Source: Pseudomonas sp. GV085 (GTDB lineage Bacteria > Pseudomonadota > Gammaproteobacteria > Pseudomonadales > Pseudomonadaceae). Taken from it: DNA of 64,000 nucleotides. The stretch's first letter is position 1. Every line of letters begins with the position of its first letter. Under the pieces are notes generated by a model. It worked only from the letters and a program-made list of their open reading frames with translations. It was not told the DNA's origin and did no database searches. This document shows, in pieces, positions 1 to 6,619 of this stretch. A program made the position numbers and the translations under genes. The stretch spans positions 182,218 through 246,217 of the forward strand of contig NZ_QAOV01000010.1 in assembly GCF_003050925.1 (NCBI RefSeq). Reading direction: 5' to 3'.

Positions 1-27
1 CGGTCTAGAGGTTTTAGAGGAGATCAA

Positions 28-933
28 GTGAGTAATCGAGGCGAGCAGTCGCTGCTCAAGCAATCGACCTTCCTGATGCTCGCCGTGACATTCGCCGGGA
101 TCATCACCGGTTTTGTTTCGGGCGCCCAATCCATCCTGTTCGATGGCTTTTTTTCGTTGATCGCGGCCTTCATCAAGGTCCTGATGCTGATCACCGCGAG
201 GTTGATCGCCAAGGAAAGCAACCAGCGCTTCCAGTTCGGTTACTGGCACCTGGAACCCATGGTGCTGCTGATCGAAGGCAGTTTCCTGTTCCTGGTTGCC
301 ATTTATGCCTTTCTCAACGGTGTGTTCGGCATCATCAGTGGTGGCCGTGAGGTCGAGCTCGGCCTGGTGATCCTCTACGCGGCGGTGTTCACCGTCGTTG
401 AGCTGATTTATTTTTTCTACGTCCGCCATCGCAATCGCACACTCAAATCATCGCTGATCCAGTTCGACAACATCAGTTGGCTGGTGGACGCGATGCTATC
501 GGCGGGACTGCTGGTGAGTTTCCTGATCGCGCTGCTGCTCAAGACTCAGGGTTACGACAAGTGGGCAGTGTATGTCGACCCGATGATTCTGATTCTGCTG
601 GCCCTGGGCATGCTTCCTCCAGCGTTCAAAATCCTCGGGCCGGCATTGCGCGATGTGTTGGGGATCGTCCCGGATCAACTGGACGACAAGGTGCGTCGGG
701 TGATGGAGGTGGCGAAGGTCGAGCATGGCTTCGACGACTACATTTCCTACGTGCAGAAACACGGCAGGGCCTGTTTTATCGAGATTCACATCGTATTGCC
801 GAAGGATTACTGGCTAGACGGAATAGGGCAGCTGGACAGTTTGCGCGAGGAGATTTCCGCGAAGCTCGGTAAGCCGGATGCAGCGCGATGGCTGACCATC
901 AGTTTTACCGGGGATCGCAAGTGGACCGAGTGA
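28..933 (+). CDS. Cation diffusion facilitator (CDF) family transporter
   Basis: This 301-residue inner-membrane protein has six hydrophobic segments in its first 200 residues and a soluble C-terminal domain of about 100 residues, the usual CDF layout. CDF proteins export divalent metals such as Zn, Fe, Co or Mn by proton antiport. Acidic residues lie where CDF metal ligands sit: Asp39 in an FDGFF motif, and Asp147 and Asp155 in FDNISWLVD. The substrate cannot be read from sequence. The start is GTG, preceded by a strong GAGGAG 6 bases upstream. It converges on the AGE epimerase gene and has no obvious operon partner in the window. Confidence 0.85.
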   Translation: MSNRGEQSLLKQSTFLMLAVTFAGIITGFVSGAQSILFDGFFSLIAAFIKVLMLITARLIAKESNQRFQFGYWHLEPMVLLIEGSFLFLVAIYAFLNGVFGIISGGREVELGLVILYAAVFTVVELIYFFYVRHRNRTLKSSLIQFDNISWLVDAMLSAGLLVSFLIALLLKTQGYDKWAVYVDPMILILLALGMLPPAFKILGPALRDVLGIVPDQLDDKVRRVMEVAKVEHGFDDYISYVQKHGRACFIEIHIVLPKDYWLDGIGQLDSLREEISAKLGKPDAARWLTISFTGDRKWTE

Positions 934-956
934 CTGGATTGCCCCAGGCCACAAAG

Positions 957-2090
957 TCAGCCGAGATATTGCGCCAACCCGCGATAACAGGTCGCCAAGT
1001 GATAGGGCGTGGTCGACGGCATGTCGCGGCGGCTGACTTCACCGTGCTCGTCACGGCACTCAAACCAGCCGCCGGCATGCAGCGAGTGTTGCTGTAACGC
1101 CTGTAATTGACGCAGTACATCCGCTTCGCTGTCCGGGCGCAGCGTCAATGCGCGCAGGTATTCAGCCTGGGCCCAGATACGCTGCGTGGCGTCCCGGACG
1201 CCGCCATCCGGTCCGAAGTCGAGCATCGCCCGCACAGCGCCAGTCTGCTGATCGATGCCCACCTGCTCGGTAAAGGCGAAGGCCCGCGCCAGATCGGCAT
1301 GCAGCGCCGAATGGCGTAACAGCGGCGAGGATTCCAGCAGGAAATACCACTCGAACTGATGCCCGGGTTCAAACCAGTTATCCACAGACCCCAGCGGCTT
1401 TTCCATCAACACGCTGTGTTGCGGATCGATGAAGCGCGCGTGCATGGCTGTGCATAACTCGACGAGCGCCTGTTGCACGTCGAGGTCTTCACGCACCGAC
1501 AGGGTAGCGAGGAAAGCTTCGGCCAGGTGCATCAGCGGGTTTTGCAAAGGGCCGCTGTCCAGCGCTGCCCAGTCGCGGTCGAGCGTGGCTTCGTACAGAC
1601 CGTCGTCCGTGGCGAAACGCTGCGCAATCACTTCCAGCGAGGCGTTGAGTACCGACTCCACCAGTGGCTCGCGAACCTTGTCCCAGTAATGGGCGCAGGC
1701 GAACAGGATGAAGGCGTGGGTGTAGAGATCCTTGCGCTGATCCAGCGGCGTCCCTTGTGCATCGACGCTGTAGAACCAGCCACCGTGCTCGGCATCGTGG
1801 AAGTGCCGCTGCAAGGAGCGGAACAACGCGGCGGCACGCTCTTCGGCGCCCGGCAGCTGACCGATCAGGCTGGCAAACAGATACAACTGCCGCGCACAGG
1901 CCATGGCCCGGTAGCGTTGCGGTGGCAGCGGTTGGTGTCCGGCATCCAGCGCCTCGTAGGGCAACGCCATGTCGGCGTTCCAGCCCGGACCTTGCCAGAG
2001 CGGCACGATGACGTTCAGGAAGTGCTGTTGCACCGAGGCGAACAGGGCGGTCAATTCAGGCTGAGAGGCGGAGCGGGAAACAGGCGGCAT
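957..2090 (-). CDS. AGE-family epimerase/isomerase (N-acylglucosamine 2-epimerase-like)
   Basis: The 377-residue protein resembles the (alpha/alpha)6-barrel sugar epimerases: N-acylglucosamine 2-epimerase, cellobiose 2-epimerase and YihS-type aldose-ketose isomerases. Family-type segments seen are GGWFYSVD and RKDLYTHAFILFACA in the middle, and WFEPGHQFEWYFLL with the conserved His-x-Phe-Glu-Trp near two thirds of the length. These residues carry the catalytic histidines in characterised members. No signal peptide is visible, so it should be cytoplasmic. The substrate (mannose/fructose, glucose or an N-acyl sugar) is not determined. It stands alone between a CDF transporter and the urease accessory operon. 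Confidence 0.8.
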   Translation of the reverse strand: MPPVSRSASQPELTALFASVQQHFLNVIVPLWQGPGWNADMALPYEALDAGHQPLPPQRYRAMACARQLYLFASLIGQLPGAEERAAALFRSLQRHFHDAEHGGWFYSVDAQGTPLDQRKDLYTHAFILFACAHYWDKVREPLVESVLNASLEVIAQRFATDDGLYEATLDRDWAALDSGPLQNPLMHLAEAFLATLSVREDLDVQQALVELCTAMHARFIDPQHSVLMEKPLGSVDNWFEPGHQFEWYFLLESSPLLRHSALHADLARAFAFTEQVGIDQQTGAVRAMLDFGPDGGVRDATQRIWAQAEYLRALTLRPDSEADVLRQLQALQQHSLHAGGWFECRDEHGEVSRRDMPSTTPYHLATCYRGLAQYLG

Positions 2091-2164
2091 TGGCTGGCGT
2101 CGTCACGGCAGGGGCGATTGCGCGACATGTTAGCAGAGAGGCTGACTCGACGGATGCGATCCTC

Positions 2165-2245
2165 GTAGGAGCTGCCGCAGGCTGCGATCTTTTGATGTGG
2201 ATTTTGAATGCAAGATCAAAGATCGCAGCCTGCGGCAGCTCCTAC
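2165..2245. repeat. Long REP-like inverted repeat (GTAGGAGCTGCCGCAGGCTGCGATC type)
   Basis: The two arms, about 26 bases each, read GTAGGAGCTGCCGCAGGCTG then its reverse complement CAGCCTGCGGCAGCTCCTAC, separated by about 28 bases. This is a REP class common in fluorescens-group intergenic regions. It lies between the AGE epimerase start and the hupE stop. Confidence 0.8.
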
Positions 2246-2255
2246 AGGGAGGGGG

Positions 2256-2828
2256 TTAGCCCGCCAGCAACCACACCCCGGTCGCCGCCGATGCCGCACC
2301 CGCCAGTCGAACCAGCGGTGCTGCGGCCTGCGGCAACACTCGCACCAGCGCGTAACCCGCCGTGTGCAATACCGTCGTCGCCGCGACGAAACCTGCAGCG
2401 TAGGTCCACGGACTCGACATGTCCGGTAATTCCAAGCCATGCGCCACGCCATGGAACAGCGCAAACAACGCCGTCGCCATAACCGCCATCACCAACGGTG
2501 GACGCACCGCCAACGCTACTGCCATACCCAGCGCCAATACCGAGGCGGCAATCCCGCTCTCCAGTGCCGGCAGGTTCAGTCCTTCAAAACCCAGCAGTCC
2601 GCCGATCAGCATGGTGCTGACAAAGGTGCACGGCAGCGCCCAACGCGCTGCACCTTGCTGCTGTGCGGCCCAAAGGCCGACCGCGAGCATCGCCAGCAAA
2701 TGATCGAGACCGCCAAGGGGATGGCTGATGCCGGCGATCAAGCCGTTGTCACCGTGCCCCGGATGAGCGAAGGCCAGGGCCGGAGTCAGCAGCAGGGCCA
2801 GGGCACCGAGAGTGCGCTTGAGTGTCAT
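2256..2828 (-). CDS. hupE: HupE/UreJ family nickel-related membrane protein
   Basis: This 190-residue membrane protein begins with a signal peptide (residues 1-21, ending AFA) followed by HPGHG. It then carries the family motif HPLGGLDHLLAM near residues 36-47, whose histidines and aspartate are thought to bind nickel. About six hydrophobic segments follow. HupE/UreJ proteins are nickel permeases or auxiliary proteins for nickel enzymes. It is the last gene of the ureE-ureF-ureG-hupE run, 28 bases after ureG, so it probably supplies Ni2+ for urease maturation. The gene order is as in P. aeruginosa. Confidence 0.9.
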   Translation of the reverse strand: MTLKRTLGALALLLTPALAFAHPGHGDNGLIAGISHPLGGLDHLLAMLAVGLWAAQQQGAARWALPCTFVSTMLIGGLLGFEGLNLPALESGIAASVLALGMAVALAVRPPLVMAVMATALFALFHGVAHGLELPDMSSPWTYAAGFVAATTVLHTAGYALVRVLPQAAAPLVRLAGAASAATGVWLLAG

Positions 2829-2855
2829 GGATAAGCTTCCTTGTTGAAGTCGTGA

Positions 2856-3470
2856 TCAGGCAGCGGTCAGCAAACCCTGGCGTTCGATGAAGGCGATGAT
2901 CTGTTCCAGACCCTGGCCGGTTTTCTGATTGCTGAAGACAAACGGCTTGCCGTTGCGCATGCGCTGGGTGTCGCTGTTCATCATCTCCAGCGAGGCACCG
3001 ACCAGCGGCGCGAGGTCGATCTTGTTGATCACCAGCAAGTCGGATTTACAGATCCCGGGCCCGCCCTTGCGCGGCAGCTTGTCGCCGGCCGAGACGTCGA
3101 TCACGTAGATGGTCAGGTCCGACAGTTCCGGGCTGAAGGTCGCGGAGAGGTTGTCGCCCCCGGACTCCACCAGAATCAGGTCCAGCCCCGGAAAGCGGCG
3201 ATTGAGTTGATCCACGGCTTCAAGGTTGATCGAGGCGTCTTCGCGGATGGCCGTGTGCGGGCAGCCACCTGTTTCCACGCCGATGATGCGCTCCGGTGCC
3301 AGGGCTTCGTTGCGCACCAGAAAGTCGGCGTCTTCGCGGGTGTAGATGTCGTTGGTCACGACGGCCAGGTTGTAGCGCTCGCGCAGGGCCAGGCACAGGG
3401 CCAGGGTCAGGGCGGTTTTGCCGGAGCCGACCGGGCCGCCGATGCCGACACGCAGGGGTTGTGTGTTCAT
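2856..3470 (-). CDS. ureG: Urease accessory GTPase UreG
   Basis: UreG is the SIMIBI-class GTPase that couples GTP hydrolysis to Ni insertion into urease, acting with UreD-UreF-UreE. The P-loop GGPVGSGKTAL is at residues 9-19. The nickel-binding Cys-Pro-His is seen in VETGGCPHTAIRED, and the guanine-specificity motif is in VINKIDLAP. The frame stays open upstream, but the conserved family start MNTQPLRVG gives 204 residues, the normal length, and AGAATCA precedes it. It lies 23 bases downstream of ureF. Confidence is very high. Confidence 0.97.
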   Translation of the reverse strand: MNTQPLRVGIGGPVGSGKTALTLALCLALRERYNLAVVTNDIYTREDADFLVRNEALAPERIIGVETGGCPHTAIREDASINLEAVDQLNRRFPGLDLILVESGGDNLSATFSPELSDLTIYVIDVSAGDKLPRKGGPGICKSDLLVINKIDLAPLVGASLEMMNSDTQRMRNGKPFVFSNQKTGQGLEQIIAFIERQGLLTAA

Positions 3471-3493
3471 GTGATTCTCCAAAATAACAGGCC

Positions 3494-4168
3494 CTAGGAA
3501 CGGAACAGACGGCTGTACTGGCGCTCGTGGGCCATGCACGCCAGGGACAGGCCGAAAGCGGCACTGCCGTAATGATCGGTATCGATTCGGGTGGCGTTCT
3601 GTTGAGCTTGTTGAAGCAGCGGCAACAGTTCGCTGGTCAGGCGCTGGGCGGCTTGCTGACCCAGGGGCAGGGTCTTCATCAGCACTGCCAACTGGTTTTC
3701 CAGCCAGCTCCACAGCCATGCGGCCAGGGCGTCCTGCGGGCTGATCTGCCAGGCGCGTGCGGCCAAGGCCCAACCCAGGGCCAGATGTGGCTCGCTGCGT
3801 TGTTCGAGGAAGGCTCGGGCCGGCACGTCAAGTTCCGGCAAGCCATTGAGCAATTGCTGCAACGAGTAGCCCATTTGCCGGCTCTCCTGATGCAACTCGC
3901 GGGTTTCGCGACTGGCGCGGTGTTCCTCGCAACGTTGCAGCAATTCACCCCAGTTGTCCTCGCTGGCGGCCAGGCAATGTGCGAGCAGCAACGGTGCTTC
4001 GAAGCGTGCCAGGTTTAACAACAACTGATCGCTGATCCAGCGCCGGGCGCTGTCGGGATCATTTACGCGGCCGTTATCCACCGCCATTTCCAGCCCTTGG
4101 GAGTAGCTGTAGCCACCAATCGGCAATTGCGGACTGGCCAGGCGCAACAGCGCCCAGGCCGGGTTCAT
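3494..4168 (-). CDS. ureF: Urease accessory protein UreF
   Basis: The 224-residue all-helical UreF forms the UreD-UreF-UreG activation complex and acts as the GTPase-gating platform on apo-urease. Family marks are LLRLASPQLPIGGYSYSQGLE near the N terminus and the conserved Ser/Tyr/Gly cluster there. The ATG overlaps the ureE stop by four bases (ATGA type), so the two are translationally coupled. The length is normal for Pseudomonas. Confidence 0.97.
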   Translation of the reverse strand: MNPAWALLRLASPQLPIGGYSYSQGLEMAVDNGRVNDPDSARRWISDQLLLNLARFEAPLLLAHCLAASEDNWGELLQRCEEHRASRETRELHQESRQMGYSLQQLLNGLPELDVPARAFLEQRSEPHLALGWALAARAWQISPQDALAAWLWSWLENQLAVLMKTLPLGQQAAQRLTSELLPLLQQAQQNATRIDTDHYGSAAFGLSLACMAHERQYSRLFRS

Positions 4169-4665
4169 GGGCGGACACCGAACTGGTGCAGTTTCGGCGC
4201 GTAGTTGAAGTCTTCATCGCCGTGGCGCGAATGATGATGACCACCGCCGTAGGCGCCATGTTCCGGCTGGAACGGGGCCTCGATGTTCTCGGCATGGGCG
4301 CCGAGTTGCTCGAGCATGGCCTTGAGCACGTAATCGTCGAGCAGGCGCAACCAGCCTTCGCCGACTTGCAGGGCGACATGACGATTGCCCAGGTGATAGG
4401 CCGCGCGGGTCAGTTCAAAGGTATTGGCGCAGGTGACGTGGAGCAATTGTTCGGGGCGGGCGCAGACACGTACGATTCGCCCGTCTTCGGCTTGCAGGCA
4501 TTCGCCGTCATGCAACGGCGGCTGGCCGCGCTGCAAAAACAACCCGACGTCTTCGCCCTCGGCACTGAAACAGCGCAAACGGCTTTTGCTGCGGGCTTCG
4601 AACGTCAGGTGCAGTTCGGCGGCCCAAACGGGTTGAGGGTCGATTCTGCGATGAATCACCAGCAT
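4165..4665 (-). CDS. ureE: Urease accessory nickel chaperone UreE
   Basis: UreE is the dimeric metallochaperone that delivers Ni2+ for urease activation. The start is placed at MLVIHRRID (166 residues), the family start; an in-frame Met eight codons upstream is less likely. The C-terminal nickel-binding part is seen as GGGHHHSRHGDE, a short His-rich tail. The segment NRHVALQV contains the conserved internal histidine. It is the first gene of the ureE-ureF-ureG-hupE operon. The structural genes ureABC lie about 20 kb away on the same strand. Confidence 0.96.
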   Translation of the reverse strand: MLVIHRRIDPQPVWAAELHLTFEARSKSRLRCFSAEGEDVGLFLQRGQPPLHDGECLQAEDGRIVRVCARPEQLLHVTCANTFELTRAAYHLGNRHVALQVGEGWLRLLDDYVLKAMLEQLGAHAENIEAPFQPEHGAYGGGHHHSRHGDEDFNYAPKLHQFGVRP

Positions 4666-4842
4666 CGGAAGGCTTCCAGCAATGGACAATGCTCAGGCTA
4701 GAGCAAGGGGCTTGCCAATCGACATGATGCGTAGGAAATGGCTGAAGGAGACGTGGGACTGGTATTGATGGAGTGAGCTTTTTGGTTGAAGTTGGTGCGT
4801 TGATTTTGATCTGCGCACCAAGATGATGCTATGCGGGACATC

Positions 4843-4947
4843 GTAGGAGCGAGCTTGCTCGCGAAAGCGGTTTGTCTGTCACATGAATGTCGAAGATGTC
4901 GAAGATGTCGAAGATGTCGACGCATTCGCGAGCAAGCTCGCTCCTAT
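4843..4947. repeat. REP-type inverted repeat pair carrying a tandem repeat in its loop
   Basis: The left arm GTAGGAGCGAGCTTGCTCGC (from 4843) and the right arm GCGAGCAAGCTCGCTCCTA (to 4947) are near-perfect reverse complements. The loop between them contains a 9-base tandem repeat, described separately. It sits between ureE and desT. Confidence 0.85.
4887..4920. repeat. 9-bp tandem repeat ATGTCGAAG, 3.8 copies
   Basis: Three complete copies of ATGTCGAAG and a fourth partial ATGTCGA run without mismatch from 4887 to 4920, inside the loop of the REP pair. Copy number is likely to vary between strains. Confidence 0.9.
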
Positions 4948-4955
4948 AAAGGGCG

Positions 4956-5588
4956 TTACTCGGTGCTGCCGAGCCCTTGCCAATGCTTGAGGCCGATAAA
5001 GATAAACCGCAGTTGCTGGGTGATTTTCGCCTGGGGCGTCAGGTGCTCGGGCAAGGCTTCGGCTGGCGGATCGATGATGTCCGGCAGGGTGGCGAACACG
5101 CTTTTGACGATCAGGTCCGCCATGACACTCAGGTCGGCGATGTCCAGATGCTGCAGCTTCGGCATCAGTGACAAGTCCGCCGCCAGGTCCGAACTGATGT
5201 CTTCACGCAAACGGCCGATGGCCTGGCGCACCGGCAGCGAACCGCCGTATTGCTCACGGGCGAGAAACAGGAACTGCGAACGGTTGGCGCTGACCACGTC
5301 GAGAAAGATCCGCACCGAGGCATCGATGATGCCGCCCATCACGAATTCGTTGTGTCGTACCAGGCGAATGGTTTCGCGGAATGTCTGGCCGACTTCGCTG
5401 ACCAGCACCAGGCCCAGTTCATCCATATCGGCAAAATGGCGGTAGAAACCGGTCGGTACGATGCCGGCGGTTTTCGCGACTTCGCGCAGGCTCAGGCTGC
5501 CGAATCCTCGGCCTCCATCCATCAGATGCCGGGCAGCATCCATCAGAGCGTTACGGGTTTGTCGTTTCTGTTCGGCGCGGGGCAGCAT
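4956..5588 (-). CDS. desT: TetR-family regulator DesT (fatty-acid desaturase regulator)
   Basis: The 210-residue TetR-family repressor has an N-terminal helix-turn-helix (SLREVAKTAGIVPTGFYRHF, residues 33-52) and a ligand domain. In P. aeruginosa, DesT (PA4890) senses the saturated/unsaturated acyl-CoA balance and represses the desCB desaturase genes. The identification rests on close resemblance across the length (RAEQKRQTRNALMDAARHLM, FLFLAREQYGGSLPVRQAI, PPAEALPEHL) and on the position next to ureE, as in P. aeruginosa. No desCB genes are in this window, so here it is separated from its usual target. ATG start. Confidence 0.88.
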   Translation of the reverse strand: MLPRAEQKRQTRNALMDAARHLMDGGRGFGSLSLREVAKTAGIVPTGFYRHFADMDELGLVLVSEVGQTFRETIRLVRHNEFVMGGIIDASVRIFLDVVSANRSQFLFLAREQYGGSLPVRQAIGRLREDISSDLAADLSLMPKLQHLDIADLSVMADLIVKSVFATLPDIIDPPAEALPEHLTPQAKITQQLRFIFIGLKHWQGLGSTE

Positions 5589-5713
5589 CGCAAGGGTGTT
5601 TTCTGGACAGGGACGCGGCGCACTCTAGCAAATCGTCTTTGCCGGCGTCGAATGACTGTAGGGGGGATCAAGCAGGGAAGTGCGGCATCTATCAAGCGGA
5701 TCGCTGAAAAGTC

Positions 5714-5741
5714 AAAAGCCCAATCCGGGGATTGGGCTTTT
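5714..5741 (-). terminator. Rho-independent terminator for the 14-residue-repeat gene
   Basis: The stem AAAGCCCAAT / ATTGGGCTTT with a 6-base CCCCGG loop lies 20 bases beyond the stop at 5762. A T-rich run flanks both sides, so it could work in both directions. Confidence 0.85.
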
Positions 5742-5761
5742 TTTCAGGGCGGCCATAGGGC

Positions 5762-6232
5762 TTAGCTCGCGGCGCTGTTGCGTTCGATCACACGGTCACC
5801 ACCGCCTTCGGCGAGGGTTTGACCTTGTGGGGTGCGATCCGAACCGCCTTCAGCGAGGGTTTGACCTTGTGGGGTGCGATCCGAACCGCCTTCAGCGAGG
5901 GTTTGACCTTGTGGGGTGCGATCGGAACCGCCTTCGGCTAGGGTCTGGCCTTGTGGGGTGCGTTCGGAACCATCGGCAGCCAGGGTCTGGCCTTGTGGAG
6001 TACGGTCCGAGCCATCCTGAGTGATCAGGCCTTTTTCTTTCAGGCGATCATTACCACCTTCGGCAAGGGTCTGGCCTTGTGGGGTGCGTTCGGAGCCATC
6101 GGCGGCGACGGTCTGGCTGAACACCGAGTGGTTCTGTTTCACTTGTGGAGTGGCCTGGTCAGCGGCTGGCAGGGCAAAAGCAGTGCTGGCCAGCATCGAG
6201 AGGGTAAGGCTAAGCAGTAGTTGGCGTTTCAT
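5762..6232 (-). CDS. Small exported protein built of 14-residue tandem repeats
   Basis: The 156-residue protein has a signal peptide (residues 1-20, MKRQLLLSL...STAFA). From residue 45 to 142 it is seven tandem 14-residue units of consensus (D/G)G-S-(D/E)-R-T-P-Q-G-Q-T-L-A-E. Unit 2 (residues 59-72) has diverged. A partial eighth unit and RNSAAS end it. The mature protein is very hydrophilic, has no cysteine, and should be secreted or periplasmic. AGGAG stands 9 bases before the ATG, and a terminator follows, so it is a single-gene transcript. I do not recognise a characterised family. The regular Gly/Asp repeat could be a flexible or ion-binding fibre, but that is a guess. Confidence 0.85.
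   Translation of the reverse strand: MKRQLLLSLTLSMLASTAFALPAADQATPQVKQNHSVFSQTVAADGSERTPQGQTLAEGGNDRLKEKGLITQDGSDRTPQGQTLAADGSERTPQGQTLAEGGSDRTPQGQTLAEGGSDRTPQGQTLAEGGSDRTPQGQTLAEGGGDRVIERNSAAS
5807..6100. repeat. Seven 42-bp tandem repeats inside the exported repeat protein gene
   Basis: The unit on the plus strand includes AGGGTTTGACCTTGTGGGGT and recurs every 42 bases. The three copies nearest the 3' end of the gene are almost identical at DNA level, which suggests recent duplication or gene conversion. The copies nearer the 5' end are more diverged. Confidence 0.9.
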
Positions 6233-6619
6233 GATTGTTTTGCTCCTCGGGAGGGCGAATAAGTGGGTACGAGAACAATGCTACTCTCGATAAGTCGATA
6301 TGAAAGTTCATAAACGCAATGGTAATAATCAACGGAATTGATTGTTTGCTGCGCAGGCTCTAGGCCGGGCGTCTCCGGCGAGTTGTTGTGCACCGATGTG
6401 GGTATTTTCGACCCGCCTTTGGCATGCAAAAGTGCAGGGCCGGTAACGCCGAATGACTGATTGGTCAGTATTGGACTGGGCGAAATCGGCGAAATCGGTC
6501 TATCGATTAAACCTGCCGGTTTTTTATCAGTCGTAGACTTTATGGCGTGTCGCTTGCGGCTCACCGTTTCACATGTGCGTCGCAGTCGGGGCGCTCAGTC
6601 GTATCAGGAGCCCTGTGCA
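6233..6619. other. 387-bp intergenic region between divergent genes
   Basis: The region should hold the promoters for the repeat protein (minus strand) and the AsmA-like gene (plus strand). It is AT-richer near 6280-6350. I see no RNA gene. A short dyad at 6456-6469 and a doubled GGCGAAATC at 6479-6497 are the only structures noticed. Confidence 0.6.
6456..6469. promoter_or_regulatory. Candidate operator dyad ACTGA-TTGG-TCAGT
   Basis: A perfect 5-base dyad with a 4-base spacer, GACTGATTGGTCAGTA in context, resembles TetR-family operators. It lies about 150 bases upstream of the AsmA-like ATG. Which regulator might bind is unknown. Confidence 0.35.

Noticed and set aside
3471..3773. N-terminal extension of UreG by about 100 codons
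   Set aside because: It overlaps ureF in another frame and lacks family similarity; the conserved start gives the normal 204 residues.
4698..4925. Short frame with a repeated Arg-His-Leu motif
   Set aside because: It is the translation of the 9-bp tandem repeat within a REP pair, without a ribosome site.
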